A stretch of DNA of 64,000 nucleotides from assembly GCF_001517975.1 (NCBI RefSeq), contig NZ_KQ950180.1, positions 992,188 to 1,056,187 of the forward strand, written 5' to 3'. The notes beneath the pieces are model-generated. The model did no database searches, was not told where the DNA came from, and was given only the letters and a program-made list of their open reading frames with translations. Positions 1 to 8,084 of this stretch are shown here, one piece after another. How positions within the stretch are numbered: the stretch's first letter is position 1; the number at the start of each line of letters is the position of its first letter. The position numbers and the translations under genes were made by a program. The DNA comes from Thermobifida cellulosilytica TB100 (lineage in GTDB: Bacteria; Actinomycetota; Actinomycetes; Streptosporangiales; Streptosporangiaceae).

Positions 1-36
1 CTCCGCCCGCGGCACGGCCGACGTCTGCGGCAGGGG

Positions 37-801
37 CTACTCGCCCCGCCAGACGGGCTTGCGCTTCTCCGCGAACGCCGCCGCGCCCTCGGCGGCGTCG
101 TGGCTGGTGAAGACCGGGCCGGTGAGCTCGTCCTGGCGCCGCCACATCTCCTCGCCCGACCAGTCGTCGGACTCGACGATGACGCGCTTGGAGACGGCGA
201 CCGCCATCGGGGCGTTCTCCGCGATCCGCGCGGCGAGCTCGCGCGCCCCCTCCAGCGCCTGCCCGCTGGGCGTGATCCGGTTGACCAGCCCCAGTTGGGC
301 GGCGCGCGGCGCATCGACGAAGTCGCCGGTCAGCGCGAACTCCATGGCGATGTTGCGGGGGATGCGCCGCTGTAGGCGGAGCAGTCCGCCCGCCGCGGCG
401 ACCAGGCCGCGCTTGACCTCGGGGATGCCGAAGCGGGCGTCCTCGGCGGCGACCACCAGGTCACAGGCGAGCACCGCCTCGAACCCTCCGGCCAGCGCGT
501 AGCCCTCCACCGCCGCGATCAGCGGCTTCTTCGGCGGGCGCTGGGCGAAGCCGCCGAACCCGCGCCCCTCGATGATCGGGATCTCGCCCGCCAGGAACGC
601 CTTCAGGTCCATGCCCGCGCAGAAGGTGCCGCCCGCGCCGGTGATGATCCCGACGGTGAGGTCCCGGCGGGAGTCGAGGTCGTCCAGGGCCGCGGCGATC
701 TGCTCGGCCACGGCCCGGTTCACCGCGTTCCTGGCCTCGGGCCGGTTGATGGTGATGACGGCGATGCCGTCCGCCGTCTCGTAGCGAACCTCGTCGGCCA
801 T
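37..801 (-). CDS. enoyl-CoA hydratase/isomerase family protein
   Basis: A 254-aa crotonase-superfamily protein, probably hydrating enoyl-CoA esters in the cytoplasm during fatty-acid or related acyl-CoA breakdown. The oxyanion-hole segment CAGMDL is at residues 61-66. GGFE (105-108) and PEVKRGL (127-133) supply Glu108 and Glu128, the two positions that are glutamate in true hydratases, so it is probably catalytically competent. The ATG at 801 is preceded by a G-rich ribosome site that overlaps the stop of the upstream dehydrogenase. The two genes lie 11 bp apart on the same strand and look like one operon. Substrate chain length cannot be read from the sequence. Confidence 0.9.
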   Translation of the reverse strand: MADEVRYETADGIAVITINRPEARNAVNRAVAEQIAAALDDLDSRRDLTVGIITGAGGTFCAGMDLKAFLAGEIPIIEGRGFGGFAQRPPKKPLIAAVEGYALAGGFEAVLACDLVVAAEDARFGIPEVKRGLVAAAGGLLRLQRRIPRNIAMEFALTGDFVDAPRAAQLGLVNRITPSGQALEGARELAARIAENAPMAVAVSKRVIVESDDWSGEEMWRRQDELTGPVFTSHDAAEGAAAFAEKRKPVWRGE

Positions 802-812
802 GTTCCGTCCCC

Positions 813-1586
813 CTACTTCGGCTGCATGCGCAGGCCGCCGTCGATGCGGACGACCTCGGCGTTGATGTAGCTGATCTCCAGCAGCGCGCGGACCAGCCGC
901 GCGAACTCGGCCGGGGTGCCCAGCCGCTTGGGGAAGGGCACCGGCGCGGCGAGGCGCTGCTTGAACTCCTCGGCCTGCGGCCCGTGGCCGTAGATGGGCG
1001 TGTCGATGATGCCGGGGGCGACGGTGTTGACGCGCACCCCGATCGCGGCCAGGTCGCGGGCCGCGGGGACGGTCATGCCGATGACGCCGCCCTTGGACGA
1101 GGAGTAGGCGATCTGGCCGATCTGCCCCTCGATGCCCGCCAGGGACGCGGTGTTGACGATCGCGCCGCGCTCGCCGTCCTCGTTGACCGGTTCGGTCCTG
1201 GCCATCGCGGCGGCGGCCAGCCGTACCACGTTGAAGGTGCCGATCAGGTTGACCTCGATGACCCTGCGGTAGGAGGCCAGGTCGTGCGGGGTGCCGTCGC
1301 GTGCCACGGTGCGGGCCGCCCAGCCGATGCCCGCGCAGGAGACCGCGGCCCGCAGCGGCCTGCCGGTCTCCTCGGCGGCCCGCACCGCCGCCTGCACCTG
1401 TTCCTCGTCGGCGACGTCGGTGCGGACGAAGACGCCGCCGACCTCTGCCGCGAGCGCTTCTCCGCGTTCGGCGTTGAGGTCCGCGACCACCACGGTCGCT
1501 CCCGCCGACGCCAGTTCCCGAACGGTCGCTTCTCCCAGGCCGCTTGCGCCGCCGGACACCAGGGCGGCAACTCCGTTCAGCTCCAT
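813..1586 (-). CDS. SDR-family dehydrogenase, 3-hydroxyacyl-CoA dehydrogenase type II-like
   Basis: A 257-aa classical short-chain dehydrogenase. The glycine-rich nucleotide motif SGGASGLG spans residues 11-18, and Asp36 after beta2 points to NAD rather than NADP. The catalytic set is Ser148, Tyr161 and Lys165 (YSSSK). Overall it resembles the HSD17B10-like 3-hydroxyacyl-CoA dehydrogenases. With the crotonase that follows 11 bp downstream it could perform two consecutive beta-oxidation steps. An imperfect palindrome 31 bp upstream of the start resembles one in front of the thiolase gene at 28 kb. The acyl-CoA assignment is inferred from context. Confidence 0.87.
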   Translation of the reverse strand: MELNGVAALVSGGASGLGEATVRELASAGATVVVADLNAERGEALAAEVGGVFVRTDVADEEQVQAAVRAAEETGRPLRAAVSCAGIGWAARTVARDGTPHDLASYRRVIEVNLIGTFNVVRLAAAAMARTEPVNEDGERGAIVNTASLAGIEGQIGQIAYSSSKGGVIGMTVPAARDLAAIGVRVNTVAPGIIDTPIYGHGPQAEEFKQRLAAPVPFPKRLGTPAEFARLVRALLEISYINAEVVRIDGGLRMQPK

Positions 1587-1910
1587 GGGCGCACTCTACA
1601 GAGACGCGACCCAAAAAACTAGAACGCCATTCGGTACTTTCCGGCAAAGCACTCGGGCGGCGCCCGGCCGCCCCGCCGGACGGCGTGATCCCGCCCTCTT
1701 TCCGGCCGCCCCGGAATCCCGCCGCCTCTCAGCAGGTTCTCAGGATGGCACGGGTGTTCCGGGACCGTCCGCCGAACGTACACTTGCCTACCTAGCCCGG
1801 AGCGGAAGCCGCCCCTCTCCGTCCGGCAGACCCGCAGGTGCCCTCGCGGGCCGATCTCTGCCGCCCTCCCCTGGTTGTCGACCGCGCCCTACCGGGCCGA
1901 GGAGGCATGC
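1587..1910. other. intergenic region between divergent operons
   Basis: This 324-bp stretch separates the leftward SDR operon from the rightward membrane protein/glucokinase pair. It holds the operator-like palindrome at 1617-1637 and, nearer the rightward gene, a TACACT hexamer about 130 bp before the start that could be a -10 element. I see no convincing gene in it. Confidence 0.5.
1617..1637. promoter_or_regulatory. candidate operator upstream of the SDR-crotonase operon
   Basis: The 21-bp stretch has a core reading GAACGCCATTCGGT, an imperfect inverted repeat. Aligned with the perfect palindrome at 28212-28232 it matches at 14 of 21 positions. It lies 31 bp upstream of the SDR start, versus 32 bp for the thiolase site. 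This is consistent with binding by one TetR-like acyl-CoA-responsive repressor, but the regulator itself is not in the window. Confidence 0.4.
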
Positions 1911-2744
1911 GTGAGCGACTGGTTCACCGTCCACATCGTGGCCACCGGACGACTGCCGCTGTTCAGCTTCTTCGTCGCCTTCGTGGCCGGTTTCCTGATG
2001 ATCCGTTGCAGCGTCCGGATGATCCGCGCGCGGGTGCGCTGGTGGTTCGGCAACCTGACCCCCGGCGGCCTGCACATCCACCACGTCGTCTTCGGGGTAG
2101 CGTTCATGCTGGTCGGAGGGGTCGCCGGGCTGCTCATCGCGGACCGCGACGGACCGGCCCTGGCGGCCTCGGCGGCCCTGTTCGGGTTCGGCTCCGCCCT
2201 GGTGCTGGACGAGTTCGCGCTGATCCTGCACCTGCGCGACGTGTACTGGACCGAGCAGGGCCGCACCTCCGTGGACGCGGTGTTCGTGGCGATCGCCCTG
2301 AGCGGCCTGCTGCTGACCGGTCTGCGCCCGGTCGGCTGGAGCGAGTTCCGCAGCGCCGAACCGGGCGCCGCGCTCGCGCAGGCCGCGATGGCCGCGCTCG
2401 TCCTGGTCAACTTCGCGGGCGCGGCGGTCAGCCTGCTCAAGGGCAAGATCTGGAGCGGCATCGCGGGCGTCTTCATCCCCGTGGTCAGCATCGTCGCCGC
2501 GGTGCGGCTGGCGGTCCCCGGCTCCCCGTGGGCCCGGTGGCGCTACCCCGAGGGCTCGGCGAAGCTCGCCGCCGCGATCCGCCGCGACCAGCGGCTGCGC
2601 CGTCCGTTCATCCGCGCCAAGATCCGCTTCCAGGAGCTCATCGCCGGACGCCACGACCTCGTCCTGGAGGCCGCTCCCGTCCTCGACCGGGTCCTGCACC
2701 CCGCCCCGGAACGGCGGGACCAACCTGTCGGCCAAGTGGACTAG
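1911..2744 (+). CDS. integral membrane protein of unknown function, upstream of glucokinase
   Basis: A 277-aa protein with about six or seven hydrophobic segments and no recognised domain name. A histidine cluster (GGLHIHHVVFG) follows the first helix, and acidic residues lie inside a helix (VLDEFALIL). The GTG at 1911 is preferred because GAGGAGG ends 5 nt before it; the in-frame ATG at 1875 has no such site. The tail after the last helix is basic and cytoplasmic-looking. It ends 11 bp before the ROK glucokinase, so the two are probably cotranscribed, which hints at a role around sugar uptake or control. That role is only a guess from position. Confidence 0.75.
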   Translation: MSDWFTVHIVATGRLPLFSFFVAFVAGFLMIRCSVRMIRARVRWWFGNLTPGGLHIHHVVFGVAFMLVGGVAGLLIADRDGPALAASAALFGFGSALVLDEFALILHLRDVYWTEQGRTSVDAVFVAIALSGLLLTGLRPVGWSEFRSAEPGAALAQAAMAALVLVNFAGAAVSLLKGKIWSGIAGVFIPVVSIVAAVRLAVPGSPWARWRYPEGSAKLAAAIRRDQRLRRPFIRAKIRFQELIAGRHDLVLEAAPVLDRVLHPAPERRDQPVGQVD

Positions 2745-2755
2745 GGTCACTCTGC

Positions 2756-3850
2756 GTGGTCTTCACTCGCACGACGGGCCGCCGCAGGCGCGGACTCGTC
2801 ATCGGCATCGACATCGGCGGAACCAAGGTGGCGGGCGGGGTGGTCGCCCCGAACGGCCGCGTCCTGGCACGGGTGCGCACCGAGACGCCCGACCGCAGCA
2901 AGAGCCCAGAGGTCGTCGAGGACACCATCGTCGGCGTGGTCGAGCAGTTGCGCCGCGGCCACCGCGTCCGGGCGGTGGGCGTCGGCGCTGCCGGATTCGT
3001 CGACGAGCGGCGCGCCAACGTGCTGTTCGCCCCGCACCTGTCCTGGCGGAACGAGCCGCTGCGCGAGGCGCTCCAGGACCGCCTCGGGCTGCCCGTGGTC
3101 GTGGAGAACGACGCCAACGCCGCGGCCTGGGCCGAGACCCGGCTGGGGGCGGGGCGGGGAGTGCGCGACGTCGTCGTGGTGAACCTGGGCACCGGCATCG
3201 GCGGCAGCATCGTCATCGACGGCGTGCTGCGCCGCGGCCGCTACGGCCTGGCCGGGGAGTTCGGGCACATGGTCGTGGTCCCCCGGGGGCGCCGCTGCGA
3301 GTGCGGCAACCGGGGCTGCTGGGAGCAGTACGCCAGCGGCAACGCGCTCACCCGCGAGGCCCGGGAGCTGGCCGCCGCGCAGTCGCCGATGGCCTCCCGG
3401 CTGCTGGAGGCGGCGGACGGCGACCCCGCCCGGATCACCGGCCCGCTGGTGACGGCGCTGGCCCGCGAGGGCGACCGTACCTGCGTCGAACTGCTGGAGG
3501 ACATGGGTGCCTGGCTCGGCGCGGGGCTGGCGAACCTGGCCGCCGCCTTCGACCCGGAGCTGTTCGTCATCGGCGGCGGCGTCTGCGAGGCCGACGACCT
3601 GCTGCTCGGCCCGGCGCGCACGCACTTCCGGCGTGCGCTCACCGGCCGCGGCCACCGTCCCGAGGCGCGGATCGTGCGGGCGGCGCTGGGCAACGAGGCG
3701 GGCCTGATCGGCGCCGCCGACCTGGCCCGCCTCGTGCCGCCGTACCGCGGTTCCCGCTCTCCCGGGGAGGCGGTGCGGTCCCGGTTCTTCCTGCGCAGCC
3801 CGGGACCGCGTCCGCACCGGTCAGGGATGCGCGCCGGTGACCGGCTCTGA
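2756..3850 (+). CDS. glk: ROK-family glucokinase
   Basis: A 364-aa ROK-family sugar kinase, most likely ATP-dependent glucokinase making glucose-6-phosphate; in actinobacteria such enzymes also act in carbon catabolite control. The phosphate-binding motif DIGGTK is at residues 19-24 and the catalytic aspartate is in ENDANA (about Asp119). The ROK zinc site is complete: His171 in GEFGH, then Cys181, Cys183 and Cys188 in CECGNRGC. The GTG at 2756 lies 11 bp after the membrane-protein stop. The 3' end overlaps the convergent radical-SAM gene by 30 bp, and the last 30 residues are a basic, proline-rich extension beyond the usual kinase core. Confidence 0.9.
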   Translation: MVFTRTTGRRRRGLVIGIDIGGTKVAGGVVAPNGRVLARVRTETPDRSKSPEVVEDTIVGVVEQLRRGHRVRAVGVGAAGFVDERRANVLFAPHLSWRNEPLREALQDRLGLPVVVENDANAAAWAETRLGAGRGVRDVVVVNLGTGIGGSIVIDGVLRRGRYGLAGEFGHMVVVPRGRRCECGNRGCWEQYASGNALTREARELAAAQSPMASRLLEAADGDPARITGPLVTALAREGDRTCVELLEDMGAWLGAGLANLAAAFDPELFVIGGGVCEADDLLLGPARTHFRRALTGRGHRPEARIVRAALGNEAGLIGAADLARLVPPYRGSRSPGEAVRSRFFLRSPGPRPHRSGMRAGDRL

Positions 3851-5182
3851 GGCGTCCCCGGCCGGCTCCGCCTCGTAGGGGAAGCGGGTGGCGCCCAGGG
3901 CCGGCTTCAGGTCGAACAGCCAGACCGCCTTCTCGTCGTACTTGGCGAAGAACGGCCGGTTGACCAGTTCGGGGTCGCGCGCCTGGATGAAGTGGAGCAC
4001 GAAGACCTTCTCGCCGTTGATCTCGGTGACGCCGTCCACGCAGACCTTGCCGGGGGTGGCCGACATGGACGGTCCGCGCACGGTCCGCGCCAGTCCCGAG
4101 ACGCTGTTGTAGGCGTTGCGGAAGATCTCGTAGGCCTCGGCCAGCGGTACCGCGAAGTAGTCCTGCGGTCCGGTGTCGCGTTCCACGAACATGTAGTAGG
4201 GGACCATTCCCTGCCGCACCTGGGTGCGCCACATGGTCGCCCAGATCTCCGGGTCGTCGTTGATGGTGCGGATCAGCGGGGCCTGGGTGCGGATCACGGC
4301 CCCGGTGCCGCGGATGCGCCGCACCGCCTCCTGCACCATGGCGGGCTCCAGCTCCCGGGGGTGGGAGAAGTGCGCCATGAACGCGAGGTTCTTGCCGGAG
4401 GCCACGACCTTCTCGAACAGGCGGAGCGTGTCGTCGGCGTCGGGGTCGGTGACGAACCGCTGCGGCCAGTAGGCCAGGGACTTGGTGCCGATGCGGATGG
4501 ACTCCAGCGTCTCCAGCTCCAGCAGCGGTTCCACGTAGCGGCGCAGCACCGCCTCGCCCATGATCATCGGGTCCCCGCCGGTGAGCAGGACGCTGGTGAC
4601 CTCGGGGTGCTGGCGCAGGTAGGCCACCAGACGGTCGATCTCGTCGCTGGCCATCTTCAGGTCGGGTTCGCCGATGAACTGCGCCCAGCGGAAGCAGTAC
4701 GTGCAGTAGGAGTGGCAGGTCTGCCCCTGCTTGGGGAAGAACAGCACGGTCTCGTGGTACTTGTGCTGCACACCCGGCATGGGCTCCTCCCCCATCTTGG
4801 GGAGGTTGAGCTGCAACTGCCCGGCCGGGTGGGGGTTGAGCCTGGCCCGCACCTCGCTGGCGACCCGGTTGATCTCCTGGCGGGGGGCGTCCGCGCGGAG
4901 CAGGTCGACGATCCTCGCCACGTCCTCCGCGGGGAGCATGTCCGCCTGGGGGAAGGTGAGCCGGTAGATGGGATCGTCGGGAGCCGCGTCCCAGTCGATC
5001 AGCTCGTCGATGACGTAGGAGTTGACCCGGAACGGCAGCACGGTGGCCACCGCGCGGATGGCGAGCCGCTCGTCCTCCCCGAATCCCGCACGCGCGGTCA
5101 GCTCGTCGAGGTGTTTCGACGTGAAGGCACGGAACCGGCGGCCGGCGGACGCCTGGAGTGCCAAGTCGTGCGTCAAGCTCAC
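3821..5182 (-). CDS. KamA-family radical SAM aminomutase-like protein
   Basis: A 453-aa protein of the lysine 2,3-aminomutase family (radical SAM, PLP-dependent in characterised members). The [4Fe-4S] cluster motif C-x3-C-x2-C is at Cys156, Cys160 and Cys163 (CHSYCTYCF), followed by the GGDP SAM-binding motif in LLTGGDPMIM. Substrate (lysine, glutamate or other) cannot be decided, and members also include EF-P-modifying EpmB. The GTG start at 5182 has GAGGAG five bases upstream. The upstream region carries tandem TGTCACA repeats. The C-terminus overlaps the glucokinase 3' end in opposite orientation, and no partner enzyme is adjacent. Confidence 0.85.
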   Translation of the reverse strand: MSLTHDLALQASAGRRFRAFTSKHLDELTARAGFGEDERLAIRAVATVLPFRVNSYVIDELIDWDAAPDDPIYRLTFPQADMLPAEDVARIVDLLRADAPRQEINRVASEVRARLNPHPAGQLQLNLPKMGEEPMPGVQHKYHETVLFFPKQGQTCHSYCTYCFRWAQFIGEPDLKMASDEIDRLVAYLRQHPEVTSVLLTGGDPMIMGEAVLRRYVEPLLELETLESIRIGTKSLAYWPQRFVTDPDADDTLRLFEKVVASGKNLAFMAHFSHPRELEPAMVQEAVRRIRGTGAVIRTQAPLIRTINDDPEIWATMWRTQVRQGMVPYYMFVERDTGPQDYFAVPLAEAYEIFRNAYNSVSGLARTVRGPSMSATPGKVCVDGVTEINGEKVFVLHFIQARDPELVNRPFFAKYDEKAVWLFDLKPALGATRFPYEAEPAGDASEPVTGAHP

Positions 5183-5566
5183 GCGTCTCCTCTCGTGTCA
5201 CATGTCACACAGGGTCAGCGGTTGACCAACCCAGAGTGACATTGCGGTCGCACTGTGTGCGCACACCGGACCCACTGACGACCTTGTCGGCACGGTCCGA
5301 GGGGGTGACAGGGCTGCGTCAGCCCCCGCGGCGGACACTGGGTCCGATTCCGGCAGGCTTCTTACCCTATTCATCCCCTTCTGTGGTGAGAATTCCGACC
5401 AAGGCAATAGTCAGGAAACACAGCGTTTTCTCAGGTTCCGGGAGAAACCACGGCGTTCCCGGAACGGCACACGGCCTCGCCGCAGCGTTCCCCGACGGCG
5501 CCGAATACCCTTGGCCTGGGGTGCCGGATTCGTCCGCCGCTGCGCCCCGCCCGCACAAGGAGCCCC
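5183..5566. other. divergent intergenic region with repeats
   Basis: This 384-bp region lies between the KamA-like gene and plsX. It contains TGTCACA twice in tandem (5196-5209), the short inverted repeat GGTTGACCAACC around 5220, and a perfect 12-bp palindrome GTGTGCGCACAC (5255-5266). The half nearer plsX has several CGTTTTC/GAAAACG-like stretches but no gene I can support. The repeats lie on the KamA side and could be its operators. Confidence 0.45.
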
Positions 5567-6655
5567 ATGAGCAGCGCAGTCACCGCCAAGCGGTCCTCCT
5601 CCGCCCAGCCGCCGCTGATCGCGGTGGACGCGATGGGCGGCGACCACGCGCCCCGCGAGATCGTCGCGGGCGCCGTCCGGGCGGTCCGCGAGCACGGCCT
5701 GCGCCTGGTCCTGGTGGGACGCACCAGCGAACTGGCCCCGCTGGTCGCCGCCGAGCGGGCCGCCCGGGAACTGCCCATCGTGCACGCCGAGGAGGCCCTG
5801 GCCATGCACGAGGGCGCGCTGGCGGCCTGGCGGCGGGCGCGGTCCAGCGTCGCGGTCGGCTGCAAACTGGTCCGGCAGGGCACCGCGGCGGCCCTGGTCT
5901 CGGCGGGCTCCACCGGCGGGGTGGTGTCGACGGCCACGGTCCGCCTGCGCACCCTCTCGGGCGTGCTGCGGCCCGCACTGGCCCTGGTCCTGCCCACCTC
6001 CCCCAGGCCGACGATCCTGCTGGACGCCGGAGCCAACGCCGACGCCAAACCGGAGATGCTGGTGCAGTTCGCCTACCTGGGCGCGGCCTACGCGCGCGTC
6101 GGGCACGGCGTCGCCGAACCGCGGGTCGGCATCCTCACCATCGGCTCCGAGCCCGGCAAGGGCAACCGGCTGGCCCGCCGGGCCGCCGAACTGCTCTCCG
6201 CGCACGCCGCGGAGGAGCCCCGACTGGACTTCCGCGGCAACATCGAGGGCCACGACCTGCTCGCCGGGCTGGTGGACGTGGTCGTCACCGACGGCTTCAC
6301 CGGCAACGTGGCGCTGAAGTCGGTGGAGGGCGCGGTGAGCTTCGCCTTCGAGGAGCTCCGCGCGGCGCTCACCTCCAGCCCGCTGGCCCGCTTCGGCACC
6401 CTGTTCCAGCGCCGGGCGCTGCGCGGGCTGCGGGCCCGCTTCGACTCCGAGAGCTACGGCGGCGCGGTACTGCTCGGCCTGAACGGCACCGTGGTCATCG
6501 CGCACGGCGCCAGCCGCGCCCAGGGCGTCGCCCAGGCCTGCCTGCTCGCCCACAACCTGGTGGCCGGCCGCATCACCGACCAGGTCCGCCGCAGCGTCGC
6601 GGGGGTGAGCCGCAGCCCGTCCTGGCTGCACCGGCTCAACCCGTCCGAGGAGTGA
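5567..6655 (+). CDS. plsX: phosphate acyltransferase PlsX
   Basis: A 362-aa PlsX protein, which converts acyl-ACP to acyl-phosphate for the first acylation step of phospholipid synthesis; it is a peripheral membrane enzyme. The family signature VDAMGGDHAP is at residues 20-29, and later motifs GANADAKPEMLVQFAYLG and VVTDGFTGNVALKS are typical. The ATG follows AAGGAGCCCC. Unusually it is not next to rpmF, rnc, acpP or fab genes, so it is probably transcribed alone. It has a polar N-terminal extension of about 17 residues. Confidence 0.88.
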   Translation: MSSAVTAKRSSSAQPPLIAVDAMGGDHAPREIVAGAVRAVREHGLRLVLVGRTSELAPLVAAERAARELPIVHAEEALAMHEGALAAWRRARSSVAVGCKLVRQGTAAALVSAGSTGGVVSTATVRLRTLSGVLRPALALVLPTSPRPTILLDAGANADAKPEMLVQFAYLGAAYARVGHGVAEPRVGILTIGSEPGKGNRLARRAAELLSAHAAEEPRLDFRGNIEGHDLLAGLVDVVVTDGFTGNVALKSVEGAVSFAFEELRAALTSSPLARFGTLFQRRALRGLRARFDSESYGGAVLLGLNGTVVIAHGASRAQGVAQACLLAHNLVAGRITDQVRRSVAGVSRSPSWLHRLNPSEE

Positions 6656-6725
6656 GGACGCCCGTCCCGGATTCGTCCCCGCTTCCCGGTTCCCCTCGCC
6701 CCCCGCGAGACGGCATGCTGGGCGA

Positions 6726-8075
6726 GTGCCCGACGCACCTGTCCACCGCTCCCCCGCCCGCACCACCGCGGCGCTGCTGCTGACGCTGACCACCGTGCTG
6801 GTCACCGGAGCCGTGACGCTGGTGAGCGTACGCTCCCACACCCCCTCCCCCCTGGAGCGCACCGACGCCGAGGTGGTCGCCGACACGCTGCCGCGCCTCG
6901 CGTTCGTCCGCGAGGCGCTGGACGAGGGGGCGGGCCCCGACATGCAGGCGCTGTTCCCCGAGGGGTACTTCTTCACGCACGCGCTCTACGGGCTGACCTG
7001 GCTGGCGGTGGCCCAGCGCGACCCCGGGCTGCGCGACGAGGCGCTGGCGGAGGCCCGCTGGACCCTGGAGCGGCTGTACTCCCCCGAGGGCACGGCGCCC
7101 TTCCCCACCCTCGCCGTCCCCTCCCACGGGGTGTTCCACGCGGGCTGGAGCACCTGGCTGCGCGGGCAGATCGTGGCCGTGGCGGGCGGACCGGAGGAGG
7201 CCCCCGAGGAGATGGCCGCACTCGACTCCGCGGCCGAGGAGCTGGCCTCCGCGTTCGAGGCCTCCCTCGCCCGCGGCGTCCCCTACCTGGCCGCCTACCC
7301 CGGGCAGGCGTGGCCGGTGGACAGCGTCGTGGCCATGGCGGCACTGCGGCTCCGCGACCACCTGGCCGGAGAGGACCGCTACGCGCCGCTGTTCCGGGTG
7401 TGGATGACCCAGGTGCGCGCCCGCCTGGACCCGGCGACCGGGCTCATCCCCCACCGGGTGGACCCCGTGACCGGCCAGATGCTCCAGGGCGCGCGGGCGA
7501 CCTCCCAGACGCTGCTGCTGCGCTTCCTGTTCGAGCTCGACCCCGAGTGGGCCGCGGCCGACTACACGGTCTTCCGGCAACTGTTCGCCTCCGACGTCGC
7601 GATGCTGCCCGGCGTGCGCGAGTTCCCCCGGGGCGACGACTCCCCCGGCGACGTCGACTCCGGCCCCCTGGTCTTCGGCCTGTCCGCGTCGGCGAGCACG
7701 GTCGCCATCGCCGACGCGGTGCTCGCCGGGGACACCGCCACGGCCGCCGCGCTCACCGGCTTCGCCGAGGCCACCGGCACCGCCGTGGAGTGGGGCGGCA
7801 AACGCCGCTACCTCGGCGGACTGCTGCCCGTGGGGGACGCCTTCCTGATGTGGGCGCTGGCCACGACCCCGGCCGTGCCGGTGCAGGTACCCGCAGTGCC
7901 CGCCGACACCGTCTCCCCGTGGTGGCGGCTGCCCTGGTACGTCCTGGTGCTGCTGCCCACCGCGGCCCTGCTGTGGGCCACGGTCCGGGCCTGGCGGCCG
8001 CCCCGGCGCCCGCGCCCGCCCGAGGAGGGCGGCCCCCCGGCTCCGCCCAGCGGAGCAGTGCCGACCAGTCACTAA
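6726..8075 (+). CDS. membrane-anchored hypothetical protein with predicted alpha/alpha-barrel ectodomain
   Basis: A 449-aa protein I do not recognise. An N-terminal hydrophobic segment (about residues 14-35) is followed by a long region rich in Trp and Gly that alternates helices with turns (GYFFTHALYGLTW, HAGWSTWLRGQ, YPGQAWPVDS), like six-hairpin glycosidase-type or linalool-dehydratase-like barrels. A second transmembrane helix lies near the end (WYVLVLLPTAALLWATV), then a proline-rich tail. The topology suggests an external domain between two anchors. The GTG start is at 6726, and the stop is 9 bp before argS. An enzymatic role is possible but not shown. Confidence 0.6.
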   Translation: MPDAPVHRSPARTTAALLLTLTTVLVTGAVTLVSVRSHTPSPLERTDAEVVADTLPRLAFVREALDEGAGPDMQALFPEGYFFTHALYGLTWLAVAQRDPGLRDEALAEARWTLERLYSPEGTAPFPTLAVPSHGVFHAGWSTWLRGQIVAVAGGPEEAPEEMAALDSAAEELASAFEASLARGVPYLAAYPGQAWPVDSVVAMAALRLRDHLAGEDRYAPLFRVWMTQVRARLDPATGLIPHRVDPVTGQMLQGARATSQTLLLRFLFELDPEWAAADYTVFRQLFASDVAMLPGVREFPRGDDSPGDVDSGPLVFGLSASASTVAIADAVLAGDTATAAALTGFAEATGTAVEWGGKRRYLGGLLPVGDAFLMWALATTPAVPVQVPAVPADTVSPWWRLPWYVLVLLPTAALLWATVRAWRPPRRPRPPEEGGPPAPPSGAVPTSH

Positions 8076-8084
8076 GCTGTGGGC

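Noticed and set aside
1838-2755. Long N-terminal extension of the glucokinase reading through the upstream membrane-protein gene
   Set aside because: The extension is Arg/Pro-rich shadow sequence of the membrane protein gene in another frame; the kinase begins at the GTG at 2756.
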